NCBI GenBank assembly: GCA_934589225.1
Contig: CAKTNS010000006.1
Span: 4,395-68,394, forward strand
DNA from: an uncultured Oscillospiraceae bacterium
Lineage (GTDB): Bacteria; Bacillota; Clostridia; Oscillospirales; Oscillospiraceae
Length of the DNA: 64,000 nt
Direction: 5' to 3'
Part shown: positions 42,779-51,736 of the stretch, piece after piece
Layout of the letters: each line of letters opens with the position of its first letter
Numbering within the stretch: the first letter of the stretch is position 1
Made by a program: the position numbers and the translations under genes
The notes under the pieces: generated by a model
The model's database searches: none
Told to the model about the DNA's origin: nothing
The model's input: only the letters and a program-made list of their open reading frames with translations

Positions 42779-44332
42779 ATGAAAAAAGCCGGAATCCGAT
42801 GGCTTTGCATTGCCGTTGCGGCGGTGATCGCGGTAACGGCGGCGGTGGGCCTGTTCCTGACATTTAAGTCCCGGGTGATCGTGGACGGAAAGCTCTATCC
42901 CAAGGGCCAGGCGATGCTGGACCTGCGGGGCAATGCCCTCAGCGCCGAAACCTATGACAAGCTGACAGCCAAACTCCCCGGGACCACGGTCCTTTGGCAG
43001 GTCCCCTTCCAGGGCCGCACCGTTTCCAGCTCCACGGAAGAGCTGACCGTCACGGCGCTTTCCATGGAAGACGAGCAGATGCTGCGCTATTTCCCGAACC
43101 TTCGAACCCTGTGGGCAGAGGAATGCCCGGATTATGAAGCCCTGGCCCAGGCCTACCGGGATTACCCGGACTGTGATGTAGAATATCTGGTGCCCATTGA
43201 GGATGCCGAATATCCCGGCTTTTCGGAGAACGTGGCCCTGGTGGTCCCCTCGGAAGAGGATGTGCAGCGGCTGTCCTACCTGCCGGACCTTAAAACGGTG
43301 GACGGCACCCAGTGCCGGGACTACGCCCGGATGCAGCAGCTGCAGCAGGACCGGCCGGACCTGGCTGTGAGCTACGCCATTACCGTAGGCGGCACGGTTT
43401 ACCCCACGGATACCCAGGTCCTGGAGGCGGCGAACGCTTCCTATGCAGAGCTGGAGGGGGCCATTTCCGTAATGCCCCAGCTGACGGAAATCAACCTGAC
43501 TGACCCTGTGGCCACCGGCGAAGAACTGGTGACCCTGCGGGAAAACCACCCGGAGCTGACCATTCACTGGACCGTGAACATCGGTTCCGCAAGCTATTCT
43601 GACGATGCCCAGGAGGTAGATATCTCCGGAACCACCATGGAGACCACCGAAACCGCCAAGGCCTACGCCGCCTATTTCCCGGAGCTTACCAAGCTCATTA
43701 TGAGCGACTGCGGCATTGACGACGAGACCATGGCCCAGTTCCGGGAGGAAATGCGGGACCAATACAAGGTGGTCTGGACGGTGTACTTCACCAAAAAGTG
43801 CAAGGCCCGGACGGATGAAGAAAGCTTCATGCCCATCAAGCAGGGCGAGTGGTACTTCCAGGACCACGACGTTGGCCCTCTTAAATACTGCGAGGATATG
43901 GTGGCCATCGACATCGGCCACTCCCGGGTGCGAGACATCAGCTTCGCCGCCTATATGCCCCACCTCAAATACCTGATTCTGGCCGACACCGACGTGCGGG
44001 ACCTGACTCCCCTTAGCAACTGCAAGGAGCTCGTCTGGTTGGAAGTGGGCTGGGACGCCATCGAGTCCTACGAGCCCCTGCTTGGCTGCACCGCCCTGGA
44101 GGACCTGAACATCGGCAGGACCTTTGCCGACCCCGCCCCCATCTACCAGATGACCTGGCTTAAAAACCTCTGGTGCATGGAAATCAGCGGCGCCACCCAG
44201 TACGGCTGGCGCATGGCCCTGCCCAACACCCACATCGTGGGCAAAGGCAACGACGTGGTGGCCTACGGCTGGCGCAGACTCCCCAACTACTACAAAATGC
44301 GCGATGCCCTGGGCATGTATTATATGGACTAA
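42779..44332 (+). CDS. Membrane-anchored leucine-rich-repeat-like surface protein
   Basis: 517 residues. An N-terminal hydrophobic segment (residues about 8-28) acts as anchor or signal. The rest is extracellular, with loosely repeated units (LRYFPNLRTLWAEEC, LSYLPDLKTVDGT, MPQLTEINLTDP, YFPELTKLIMSDC, MPHLKYLILADTDVRDLTPLSNCKELVWLEV), an irregular leucine-rich-repeat pattern. A GAGGAGATAC site precedes ATG 42779. Possibly a protein-binding surface factor; the ligand is unknown. It is monocistronic, followed by a clear terminator. Confidence 0.7.
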   Translation: MKKAGIRWLCIAVAAVIAVTAAVGLFLTFKSRVIVDGKLYPKGQAMLDLRGNALSAETYDKLTAKLPGTTVLWQVPFQGRTVSSSTEELTVTALSMEDEQMLRYFPNLRTLWAEECPDYEALAQAYRDYPDCDVEYLVPIEDAEYPGFSENVALVVPSEEDVQRLSYLPDLKTVDGTQCRDYARMQQLQQDRPDLAVSYAITVGGTVYPTDTQVLEAANASYAELEGAISVMPQLTEINLTDPVATGEELVTLRENHPELTIHWTVNIGSASYSDDAQEVDISGTTMETTETAKAYAAYFPELTKLIMSDCGIDDETMAQFREEMRDQYKVVWTVYFTKKCKARTDEESFMPIKQGEWYFQDHDVGPLKYCEDMVAIDIGHSRVRDISFAAYMPHLKYLILADTDVRDLTPLSNCKELVWLEVGWDAIESYEPLLGCTALEDLNIGRTFADPAPIYQMTWLKNLWCMEISGATQYGWRMALPNTHIVGKGNDVVAYGWRRLPNYYKMRDALGMYYMD

Positions 44333-44339
44333 AAAAAGG

Positions 44340-44368
44340 CCGGACAGTCAATGCTGTCCGGTTTTTTT
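44340..44368 (+). terminator. Intrinsic terminator after LRR-like gene
   Basis: CCGGACAG (44340-44347) pairs with CTGTCCGG (44354-44361), followed by T7. Confidence 0.9.
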
Positions 44369-44565
44369 ATAAATCGCTTCTCCACCCCCTCCCTTTTCTG
44401 ATAAAGCGAAAGAAAAATAAACCACCGGGAGCGCAGCACAAGGGCGGGCCTTCATGCAATCGTTGTGTCTGCAAGGCTTTTTTCTTGCTTTTCCCTTCGT
44501 TATCTGCTAGGATATTCATAATATACTTCTTAGAGTCTATCTGAAAGCAAAAAGGAGCGCCGCCT

Positions 44566-46005
44566 ATGCAGCTGAACTCTTATCTGTTTATTCTGTTCTT
44601 CCTGCCCCTGTCTGTGGGCCTCTATTTTCTGGCCAACCGCCGGGGGCTTTTCTGGGGGAAAATCGCCCTGATATTGGAGTGCCTGGTGTTCTACGCCTGG
44701 GGCGGGGAAAGCACCCTGTGGGTTCTGGGGCTGAGCCTGGGGGCCAATTACCTGTGCGCCCTGCTCCAGGTCCGGCGGCCTAAAAAGTGGGCGGTGGCCC
44801 TGCCGGTGATTTTCAACATCGGGCTTCTGGCCTTCTATAAATACTGGAATCCCCTGCTGGGGGCGGTGGGGCCGGTGCTTGGGAAGGACTGGACCTTTCA
44901 GAATCTGGTTCTCCCCCTGGGCATCAGCTTCTTTACCTTCCAGCAGATCGCCTATCAGGTGAGCCTTTCCAAGGGGGAGCTGAAAGAGGCGGGGCTGACG
45001 GACTACCTGTGCTACATTCTCTATTTCCCCAAGCTCACCATGGGGCCCCTGATGGAGCCCGCGGACTTTATGGAGCAGCTCCATGACCCGGCCCGGAAGC
45101 GTTTCTCCTTTGACCACGCCGCCCAGGGGCTGCGCATGTTCAGCTTCGGCCTGTTCAAGAAAATGCTGCTGGCGGATGTATTCGCCGGGGCGGTGAGCTG
45201 GGTTTTTGCCAATGAGGCCAACTCTATGGACTGGCTTCTCGGCATGCTGTGCTACACCCTGGAAATCTACTTTGACTTCTCCGGCTACAGCGACATGGCC
45301 GTGGGCATCTCCCACATGCTGAACATCACCCTGCCCATGAACTTTGATTCCCCCTACCAAAGCCTGAACATCCGGGATTTCTGGAAACGGTGGCACCGGT
45401 CCCTGACAGGCTTTTTCACCAAATACCTCTACATCCCCCTGGGAGGCAGCCGGAAAGGGCTGGCCCGGACCTGCGTCAATACCCTCCTCGTTTTTCTCGT
45501 CAGCGGCCTGTGGCACGGCACGGGGCGCTCCTTCCTGCTGTGGGGGCTGCTGAACGGCCTGCTCATGATTTTTGACCGGCTGACGGAGCGGTGGCAGAAG
45601 ACCCTCTTTGCCCCTTTCCGGTGGCTGCTGACCTTTGGCATCATCAATGTGCTGTGGCTGCTGTTCCGGGCGGGAAGCATCCATGAGTGGCTCTCCGCCC
45701 TCTTTACCCTCTTCTCCATGCAGTCCACCCAGATAAGCCAGGGGCTTCTTGCCTGCTTTGAGCTGAAGGAGCTGAATTTGCTGGCCTCCAAACTGCCCCT
45801 GGGGTTCCTGTTCAGCAACGTCCGGGGGGTCTTCCTGAACCTCTATCTGCTCTTGGGCCTGGGGCTGTGCCTGGGCTGCCGGAACAATTACCGGCGCATG
45901 GACAAAAAGCTGACATTCACGGACCTGGTGCTGACCATCATTGCCTTTACCTGGTCCCTGATCTGCCTGGGCGGCGAGACCACCTTTGTATACGCCTGGT
46001 TTTAA
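44566..46005 (+). CDS. MBOAT-family membrane O-acyltransferase (DltB/AlgI-like)
   Basis: 479 residues with about eleven membrane segments. MBOAT features include YSDMAVGISHML, RDFWKRWHRSLTGFFTKYLYIPLGG and the catalytic His context VSGLWHGTGRSFLLWG near 310. The enzyme moves acyl groups across the membrane onto a surface polymer. AlgI-like members acetylate polysaccharides and DltB adds D-alanine to teichoic acid. The absence of dltA/dltC here favours polysaccharide acetylation. The partner gene follows 12 bases later. Confidence 0.9.
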   Translation: MQLNSYLFILFFLPLSVGLYFLANRRGLFWGKIALILECLVFYAWGGESTLWVLGLSLGANYLCALLQVRRPKKWAVALPVIFNIGLLAFYKYWNPLLGAVGPVLGKDWTFQNLVLPLGISFFTFQQIAYQVSLSKGELKEAGLTDYLCYILYFPKLTMGPLMEPADFMEQLHDPARKRFSFDHAAQGLRMFSFGLFKKMLLADVFAGAVSWVFANEANSMDWLLGMLCYTLEIYFDFSGYSDMAVGISHMLNITLPMNFDSPYQSLNIRDFWKRWHRSLTGFFTKYLYIPLGGSRKGLARTCVNTLLVFLVSGLWHGTGRSFLLWGLLNGLLMIFDRLTERWQKTLFAPFRWLLTFGIINVLWLLFRAGSIHEWLSALFTLFSMQSTQISQGLLACFELKELNLLASKLPLGFLFSNVRGVFLNLYLLLGLGLCLGCRNNYRRMDKKLTFTDLVLTIIAFTWSLICLGGETTFVYAWF

Positions 46006-46017
46006 AGGAGGAACGCA

Positions 46018-47130
46018 ATGAAGGGAAAACAGTTTTTATTGGGCTTTCTGGCGGGCTCCTGCGTGATTCTGGGTGCCCTGGGCTATCAGGTCTGGAAGGT
46101 CGACCCCTATTTTCACTACCACGCCCCAGACACCGCCGCCCACAGCTATACTTTAAACGCCGAACGCTACCAGAATGACGGCATCGTGAAGCACTTCACC
46201 TACGACGCCATGATCACCGGCAGCTCCATGACCTCCAACTTCAAGGCCTCTCAAATGGATAAACTTTTCGGAGTCCGCACCGTCAAAACCACCTTCCTAG
46301 GGGCCACCCCCAAGGAGACCGCCATGCTGATCCGGGCCGCGTTGAAAGCAAACCCGGACCTTAAAATGGTGCTGCGGAGCATTGACATTGATGCCCTTTT
46401 AAGGGAGCCGGAGCGCATGGGGGCCGCCCCCTCCGCAACCCCCAGTTATCTTTATGACCGGAACCCCTTTAATGACGTCAACTACCTGCTGCGGCGGGAG
46501 GTGCTCTTTGACCGGGTGCTGGACAACCACGGCTCCGGCATCACGGATTTTGACACCTATTCCAACTGGCAGTCCTACTGGACCTACGGCATCCACAGCG
46601 TGGCCCCGGAGGGCATCCATGCAGAGCCCACGGCCCAGACCAATGCCTTCACCCCGGAGGAGCGGCTCTACATCCGGGAGAATCTGGAGCGCCACTATCT
46701 GGCCCCGGCCCGGGAATACCCTGATACGGAATTCTATGTCTTCATCGCCCCCTACGGCCTGTGCTGGTGGGCCCAGGAATACAGCACCGGCAGCGTGGGC
46801 CTGTGGACGGAACTGCAGCAGATCATTGCCGAAACCCTGCTGCCCCAGGAAAATATCCGGCTGTTCTCCTTCTTTAACCAATTTGACATGCTGGAGGACC
46901 AGAACAACTACAAGGACATCACCCACTACGCCGGCTGGATCAACGACTGGATGCTCTCGGCCATGTCCCAGGGCATCGGGGCCGTGACCTGGGAGAATCT
47001 GGAAGAAAACCTTGCGGAGCAGTATGACTTTTACACCACCTACGACTATAACCGGCTGAACGACCAGACGGACTATGAAGAGGACCTGCTGGCGGCTCAA
47101 AAATGGAGCCCGGCGGAAGGGGAAAATTAA
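46018..47130 (+). CDS. DltD/AlgX-like secreted SGNH-type partner of the MBOAT protein
   Basis: 370 residues with an N-terminal membrane anchor (FLLGFLAGSCVILGALGYQV). The Ser motif MITGSSMTSNF (residues about 65-75) resembles the GDSM/GSS block of DltD/AlgJ-like SGNH proteins. A late acidic/His block is present (ITHYAGWINDWML near 300). Such proteins complete acyl transfer outside the membrane together with MBOAT. GGAGG upstream and 12-base spacing to the MBOAT gene indicate an operon. Confidence 0.75.
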   Translation: MKGKQFLLGFLAGSCVILGALGYQVWKVDPYFHYHAPDTAAHSYTLNAERYQNDGIVKHFTYDAMITGSSMTSNFKASQMDKLFGVRTVKTTFLGATPKETAMLIRAALKANPDLKMVLRSIDIDALLREPERMGAAPSATPSYLYDRNPFNDVNYLLRREVLFDRVLDNHGSGITDFDTYSNWQSYWTYGIHSVAPEGIHAEPTAQTNAFTPEERLYIRENLERHYLAPAREYPDTEFYVFIAPYGLCWWAQEYSTGSVGLWTELQQIIAETLLPQENIRLFSFFNQFDMLEDQNNYKDITHYAGWINDWMLSAMSQGIGAVTWENLEENLAEQYDFYTTYDYNRLNDQTDYEEDLLAAQKWSPAEGEN

Positions 47131-47219
47131 GAAATTTATTTTCTGCCGGACTTGCATTTTTTACGGTATTATGTTAATCTTATAGATGACAACACAGAAA
47201 AGAGAGGGAAGCACTTTTC

Positions 47220-47504
47220 ATGAATAAACCGGATTTTATCGCCGCCGTCTCCGAGAAAGCGGGGCTGTCCAGAAGGGATACGGAGCGGGTCGTCAATGCC
47301 GCTTTGGATACCATCACCGCTGCCCTGGTCGCCGGGGAAAAGGTCTCCTTCAGCGGCTTCGGCATCTTCGAAACCAAGCTGCGTATGGCCCGGGTGGGCC
47401 GTGACCCCCACACCAAGGAGCCCATGCAGATCCCCGAGACCCATGTGCCCGCCTTCAAGCCCAGCAAGGTTTTAAAGGACACCGTGGCAAAAGGCGGCCT
47501 ATGA
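47220..47504 (+). CDS. hup: HU-family DNA-binding protein
   Basis: 94 residues starting [20 protein letters not shown], with the [27 protein letters not shown] beta-arm region of HU. It is a histone-like protein that bends and compacts DNA. It is coupled to the S4-domain gene (ATGA overlap), a pairing frequent in Clostridia. Confidence 0.93.
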   Translation: MNKPDFIAAVSEKAGLSRRDTERVVNAALDTITAALVAGEKVSFSGFGIFETKLRMARVGRDPHTKEPMQIPETHVPAFKPSKVLKDTVAKGGL

Positions 47505-47740
47505 GACTGGACAAGTATTTAAAGGTATCCCGGCTGATCAAGCGGCGCACCGTTGCCAACGAAGCCTGTGACAACGGCCGCATCAGCGTCAACGGCCGGG
47601 TGGTCAAGGCCAGCTACGATGTCAAAGTGGGGGACAAGCTGGAAATCGCCCTGGGTAACAGGACCTTGGCAGTGGAAGTGCTGCAGGTGGCGGAAACCGT
47701 TAAAAAAGGCGATGCCTGCGGCATGTACAAAGAACTGTAA
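47501..47740 (+). CDS. S4-domain RNA-binding protein (RqcP/YabO-like)
   Basis: 79 residues, one S4 domain: [43 protein letters not shown]. By family this is RqcP (YabO/Hsp15-like), which acts in ribosome-associated quality control with RqcH by stabilising the 50S-peptidyl-tRNA complex. It overlaps hup by 4 bases. A strong terminator follows. Confidence 0.87.
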   Translation: MRLDKYLKVSRLIKRRTVANEACDNGRISVNGRVVKASYDVKVGDKLEIALGNRTLAVEVLQVAETVKKGDACGMYKEL

Positions 47741-47742
47741 AG

Positions 47743-47790
47743 AAATCGGAAAAAGCTTTCAGTGATGCTTTTTCCGATTTTCTTTTATTT
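47743..47790 (+). terminator. Terminator after the hup-S4 operon
   Basis: A 14-bp stem (47743-47756 and 47767-47780) is followed by TCTTTTATTTTTT. Confidence 0.85.
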
Positions 47791-47805
47791 TTTCAGAAAT
47801 AGCTC

Positions 47806-47834
47806 TTGACATTTCCTGCTTTTTCCGATAAAAT
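47806..47834 (+). promoter_or_regulatory. Promoter of rpsF-ssb-rpsR
   Basis: TTGACA (47806-47811), 17-base spacer, TAAAAT (47829-47834). Confidence 0.8.
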
Positions 47835-47840
47835 AGACCG

Positions 47841-47885
47841 GTCTGCAAAGAAGCAGACGATCCTTGCTCCCGACGGCGTCGGGGG
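47841..47885 (+). promoter_or_regulatory. Structured leader of rpsF operon (candidate S6:S18 site)
   Basis: Two hairpins precede rpsF: GTCTGC/GCAGAC (47841-47858) and CCCGAC/GTCGGG (47869-47874 and 47878-47883). The S6:S18 complex is known to autoregulate by binding an rpsF leader with a CCGA-containing element. The match is by position and motif only. Confidence 0.35.
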
Positions 47886-47914
47886 CCAAAAGTCCAAAAG
47901 GAGGTGCAAACAAC

Positions 47915-48211
47915 ATGGCTAAGATCACCGGCAAGTATGAGGTGCTCTACATCATCGACCCTGCTCAGGGCGAAGAGGGCATCGCTGCTCTGGTAGAAAA
48001 GTTCAAGGCAATGGTGGAGGCGGAGGGTACTCTGTCCAGCATTGATGAGTGGGGCAAGCGTCGCCTGGCATACCCCATCAATGATCTGATGGAAGGCTAC
48101 TACGTTCTGATGAACATGGAAGTCAAGCCCGAGTTCCCCGCAGAGCTGGAGCGTGTGATGAAGATCACCGAAGGCGTCCTGCGCTGCCTGACCACCGCGG
48201 TGGAGGAGTAA
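47915..48211 (+). CDS. rpsF: 30S ribosomal protein S6
   Basis: Start at ATG 47915 behind AAAAGGAGGTG; 98 residues. S6 features: KYEVLYIIDPAQGEEGIAALVEKF and KRRLAYPINDLMEGYYVLMNM. It binds S18 and 16S rRNA in the 30S platform. First gene of the conserved rpsF-ssb-rpsR operon, with ssb 3 bases downstream. Confidence 0.96.
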   Translation: MAKITGKYEVLYIIDPAQGEEGIAALVEKFKAMVEAEGTLSSIDEWGKRRLAYPINDLMEGYYVLMNMEVKPEFPAELERVMKITEGVLRCLTTAVEE

Positions 48212-48214
48212 TTT

Positions 48215-48721
48215 ATGCTCAACCACATTGTCATTATGGGTCGCCTGGTCCGTGACCCGGAGCTGCGTCGCACTGGTAGCGGTGTGGCTGTGGCAAGTTT
48301 TCGCGTAGCCGTTGACCGGGACTTCGCTCCCAAGGACGGCAGCGAGCGGAAGGCCGATTTCATCGATTGTGTCGCTTGGCGTCAGACCGGAGAGTTCATC
48401 TCCAAGTATTTCTCCAAGGGCCGCATGATCGTTGTAGACGGTCGTCTGGAAATGCGCGATTGGACCGATAAAGAAGGCAACAAGCGCACATCTGCGGAAG
48501 TCGTCGTGGCCAACGCCTATTTCGGCGACAGCAAACGGGATGATGCTTCCAACTCCGGAAGCTACAACGGCGGCAGCTATTCTGCCTCCTCCGGGAATTA
48601 CGGCGGCGGCTACTCTGCCCCCTCCAATCCCAGCTACGGCAATTCCTATGCCGCTCCCGCCAGCGCGCCCGCATCCGATTTCTCCATGCTGGAGGATGAC
48701 GACGCCCAGCTGCCCTTCTGA
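48215..48721 (+). CDS. ssb: Single-stranded DNA-binding protein
   Basis: 168 residues. N-terminal OB-fold (MLNHIVIMGRLVRDPELRRTGSGVAVASF, FIDCVAWRQTGEFISKYFSKGRMI). A Gly/Ser/Tyr/Ala-rich disordered linker and the acidic partner-binding tip ending DDDAQLPF follow. It is essential for replication and repair and sits between rpsF and rpsR as usual. Confidence 0.96.
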   Translation: MLNHIVIMGRLVRDPELRRTGSGVAVASFRVAVDRDFAPKDGSERKADFIDCVAWRQTGEFISKYFSKGRMIVVDGRLEMRDWTDKEGNKRTSAEVVVANAYFGDSKRDDASNSGSYNGGSYSASSGNYGGGYSAPSNPSYGNSYAAPASAPASDFSMLEDDDAQLPF

Positions 48722-48758
48722 GAAACTTTTCTACTAGACTATGAAGGAGGTTATTTCC

Positions 48759-48995
48759 ATGGCTAACGAACAGCGTATGCGTCCCCGCAAGCGTAGAAAG
48801 GTCTGCGCTTTCTGCGTGGATAAGGTGACCAGCATTGACTATAAGGACACCGCAAAGCTCCGCCGTTACCTGTCCGAGCGCGGCAAGATCCTGCCCCGCC
48901 GTACCACCGGTACCTGCGCCGCCCACCAGCGTGACCTGACCACCGCCATCAAGCGCGCCCGTCAGATCGCCCTGCTGCCCTACGTCACCGACTAA
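48759..48995 (+). CDS. rpsR: 30S ribosomal protein S18
   Basis: Start at ATG 48759, eight bases after AAGGAGG; the earlier in-frame ATG at 48741 contains that site. 78 residues: [15 protein letters not shown] (zinc-type C-x-x-C form), [32 protein letters not shown]. The cysteines mark the zinc-binding (C+) variant of S18. Confidence 0.96.
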   Translation: MANEQRMRPRKRRKVCAFCVDKVTSIDYKDTAKLRRYLSERGKILPRRTTGTCAAHQRDLTTAIKRARQIALLPYVTD

Positions 48996-49007
48996 TTTCA
49001 ATAAAAG

Positions 49008-49050
49008 AACAGCTGCTAAGACTCGAGAGGGTTTTGGCAGCTGTTTTTTG
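49008..49050 (+). terminator. Terminator after rpsR
   Basis: AACAGCTGC (49008-49016) pairs with GCAGCTGTT (49037-49045), followed by TTTT. Confidence 0.85.
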
Positions 49051-49089
49051 TTAAAATCGCCCCGTCCCCTCCCCCGCCCCGGCGGCCAC

Positions 49090-49340
49090 CAAGGGGAACG
49101 GCTAAAAAATTGACAATTGACAATTGGTTTGAGTTGACAGTTATTGAGGACGGACGTGGCCGTTTTTAGAATCCGTAGGTTAAAGAATTATCCAATCAGC
49201 AAAACCGTAGGGAACGGCCTATGTGCCGTTCCGGGGACGCTCCGAATACACCCCGTGCCGACAAAACGGAACCACCCCCGACATGTCATTCCGAGCGAGT
49301 GAACGAGTCGAGGAATCTTCCCGAGTTGAAAGTTTTATCT
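49090..49340. repeat. Cluster of dispersed intergenic repeat motifs
   Basis: Gene-free chromosomal gap. It contains tandem GACAATT units near 49113-49125, a palindromic GGAACGGCC...GCCGTTCC hairpin (about 49212-49231), and a CATTCCGAGCGAGTGAACGAGTCGAGGAATCT-style segment (about 49286-49320) of the kind dispersed through many gut Clostridia genomes. Only one copy of each is in the window, so repetition is inferred from experience. Confidence 0.45.
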
Positions 49341-49411
49341 TGTGTTGGTTCTTTCACCAACGTAGTGGATTCCTCCACTACACTTCGTGGCCCGGTTTTT
49401 TACGGTCTCCT

Positions 49412-49864
49412 TTATTTCCCGTTTTCTTTCCACCGCGCAAACAGCCCCGCAGCACCGGAAAGGAAATCATAGGGAATCCGCACCGTGTCCTCTGTATCTT
49501 CCCGGTCCTCCGCAAAAATCGGATAGGGATTGCAGCCACCGGAGAGGACGCCCACATCCGCTCTGCCAAAGGAATTGCCGCAGTTCTGGCAAACTACATG
49601 CTCTCCCCGGGCCTCAAAGTAGGCTTTGCGGGAGCCATTGCAGACCTGGCAGGTATTAAACGCCGTGCGCACAGTGCCGTCCCCATCCTTTGCGGCCAGC
49701 ACCTCCATTTGCAGATCATCCACCGTAAACGTATAAATCCGAATCGTTTCGGACAGCTCCGCTACGGGAATTTCCAGACCGCTGTCCGTTACAGCGGCGC
49801 TCTCCTGCTTTCCGCAGCCGGACAGCATCACCAATACCAATAAAATCCATATATAACGCTTCAT
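49412..49864 (-). CDS. DUF2318-domain lipoprotein
   Basis: 150 residues with lipobox LVMLSGC (lipidated Cys17). The C-terminal domain has two CxxC pairs and the typical ending: FNTCQVCNGSRKAYFEARGEHVVCQNCGNSFGRADVGVLSGGCNPYPI. This is the DUF2318 pattern, a probable extracytoplasmic metal- or redox-binding protein. It lies 12 bases after the copper-type fusion gene in the same operon, which supports a role in metal (likely copper) handling. Confidence 0.85.
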   Translation of the reverse strand: MKRYIWILLVLVMLSGCGKQESAAVTDSGLEIPVAELSETIRIYTFTVDDLQMEVLAAKDGDGTVRTAFNTCQVCNGSRKAYFEARGEHVVCQNCGNSFGRADVGVLSGGCNPYPIFAEDREDTEDTVRIPYDFLSGAAGLFARWKENGK

Positions 49865-49876
49865 ATTAAAAACTCC

Positions 49877-51289
49877 TTACTCAACAATAATGGTTCCGTG
49901 AATCATGCCCATCCAGCAGCTGTAGGAATAGGTTCCGGAAGTTTCCGGGGTAAATTCAATAATATTCTCCCCGGATTGAACGTTTTTTTCGATTCCAAAG
50001 TCCCGACAGATCATTCGATTGTTGCAGCCGTTGATTTCGTCCTCCTCTGCGTAGATGGTCCACTTCACCGGAATGCCTGCCGTAACCCGAATGTCCGCAT
50101 AGCTCCAGGAGGTCAGCGTACTTTCCACCACCTGGATGCCATTCTCCATTTTCGCCGTGTCCGGCGCGTTTTTCCCAGGCATCAACAGCGGCACACTTAT
50201 ACAGACAACCAGGGCGGCAACGGCAGCAATACCCTTTTTCCATCCGGCAATCGGCAGTTTCCCAAGAAACAATTCCACACACAGCCACGCAAATGCAGAA
50301 AGCAGCATCGCGGATGTAAAGAGCCCTGTCAGGCTCCCTCCTTGGCTTAACATGGAGAGGCCAAAAACCGCGATCAGAACCGCGCCGCAGGAAAGGACGG
50401 CCCCTGTAAAGCGCTTTCCAAGCCATGCCGTCATGGATGCAAACCCCAACAGCAGCGGCATTGTACCCAGGCTGAAGCACAGCATACTCAATCCGCCCCG
50501 CAGAGCACTCCCACTGGCCAGCGCCAGGAGCAGCATACTCTGCAGCGGACCGCAGGGCATAAATCCATTCAGCAAACCGATGCCAAAGGGCGGCAGCCCC
50601 TTTGGTTTTGGCAGACGGATATGCCATCCTGAAGGCCTTGGGAACCGAGGCAAAAGTTCCAGCATATTCAGACCCATCAAAAGCATTGCCGTACCGGCCA
50701 GCAGCTTCAACGCACCCTGAAGCCAATAGGATGCCCCACCTAAATTGTCCGTCAGGCCCCCCAGCGCTCCTAAAGCCGATCCAAGCCCGGTGTAGGACAC
50801 CAGCCGCCCAAGATGATATTGCAGCACCGGTCCAACGGATGCTTTTTTCACGCCGGTCATGCTTTGGCTAAGGCCGATGCCGCCGCACATAGCCACACAG
50901 TGCACCGATGTCAGCAAGCCTGTGACAAACAGCATCCCGTAGCTCATGGAGCTGTCCGCAAGCTGCGTCGGCACCAGCAGGTTCAGAATACCGCTGCGTT
51001 CCAAAAGAAAGTAAAGCCCCCAGAGGGCCGCCAGCTTTGCACCCAAGATCGCCAGCGACGTTCTTGGCGGAACCGTGGAGGCACCGTACCCCGCCGCCTC
51101 CACAGCCCGACACAGGTCCTCCGGTGTCAGAGCATCGGAAAAATACCGCACACGGGCAATGCGTTTTCCAAAGTCTACACGAACCTCGGAAACGCCCTGC
51201 AGCGCACCGAGGCAATCTTCAATTCGTTTGGCACACAACGTACAGCTCATGCCCTGTAGGTAAATCATAACGGTGTTATTCTGTCTCAT
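49877..51289 (-). CDS. HMA-SafE-cupredoxin fusion membrane protein
   Basis: 470 residues, three parts. An N-terminal heavy-metal-associated domain (residues 8-75, GMSCTLCAKRIE with the CxxC metal site). A SafE/DsbD-like six-helix membrane domain (residues about 105-375: TGLLTSVHCVAMCGGIGLSQS and LLNGFMPCGPLQSMLLLAL, each with membrane Cys). A C-terminal cupredoxin-like domain (residues about 385-470: IPVKWTIYAEEDEINGCNNRMICRDFG... and YSYSCWMGMIHGTI, candidate copper ligands). Probably moves or loads copper across the membrane. An ideal promoter precedes it. Confidence 0.85.
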   Translation of the reverse strand: MRQNNTVMIYLQGMSCTLCAKRIEDCLGALQGVSEVRVDFGKRIARVRYFSDALTPEDLCRAVEAAGYGASTVPPRTSLAILGAKLAALWGLYFLLERSGILNLLVPTQLADSSMSYGMLFVTGLLTSVHCVAMCGGIGLSQSMTGVKKASVGPVLQYHLGRLVSYTGLGSALGALGGLTDNLGGASYWLQGALKLLAGTAMLLMGLNMLELLPRFPRPSGWHIRLPKPKGLPPFGIGLLNGFMPCGPLQSMLLLALASGSALRGGLSMLCFSLGTMPLLLGFASMTAWLGKRFTGAVLSCGAVLIAVFGLSMLSQGGSLTGLFTSAMLLSAFAWLCVELFLGKLPIAGWKKGIAAVAALVVCISVPLLMPGKNAPDTAKMENGIQVVESTLTSWSYADIRVTAGIPVKWTIYAEEDEINGCNNRMICRDFGIEKNVQSGENIIEFTPETSGTYSYSCWMGMIHGTIIVE

Positions 51290-51310
51290 GCTGCCTCCAT
51301 GGAAATGTTG

Positions 51311-51361
51311 ATAGTCTACTATTCAGGTAGGCATTATACAGGCAGATCCTTTCCTTGTCAA
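51311..51361 (-). promoter_or_regulatory. Promoter and candidate operator of the copper-type operon
   Basis: On the minus strand, TTGACA (51356-51361) and TATAAT (51333-51338) are 17 bases apart: a consensus sigma-A promoter. Between it and the ATG lies the dyad ATAGT-CT-ACTAT (51311-51322), a candidate repressor site. Confidence 0.7.
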
Positions 51362-51458
51362 TTCCCCTGGCTATTACTTTTCGCAATAACCAGGTAAAGC
51401 GATATAGAGGCAATGGGGCACATACCCTAAAATCACGCGAAAGCGAGGAAGAGCAGCT

Positions 51459-51735
51459 ATGCGCAAATACACCGGAGCACAGACCGTAAAGAAGCTTCTG
51501 GCTGCCTTTGCCGCCGAGGAAGAAGGCTTCCTGGAACTGGCCCAGCTACACAGACGATGATGATTCAACGGGCATTGCCTAAAACCGCAGCACCGCCCTG
51601 GGCCTCACAGCCCGGGGCGCTTATACCGATGTACGCAAAAAGCGGGCCACCGAAGTGACCCGCCAGCGCTCCGAGAATCAGGTGGGGCGACACTCCCACA
51701 TCTCCTACCAGGGGCGGCAGCTGCCCGTTCTGCCC
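51459..51735 (+). pseudogene. Coding remnants of unknown mobile-element gene
   Basis: A 33-residue frame starting at ATG 51459 (MRKYTGAQTVKKLLAAFAAE) stops at 51560. In another frame beyond it a clearly protein-like stretch (AYTDVRKKRATEVTRQRSENQ, about 51617-51680) runs without a start. Codon choice is gene-like but no intact product exists. Family not recognised. Confidence 0.35.
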
Positions 51736-51736
51736 T

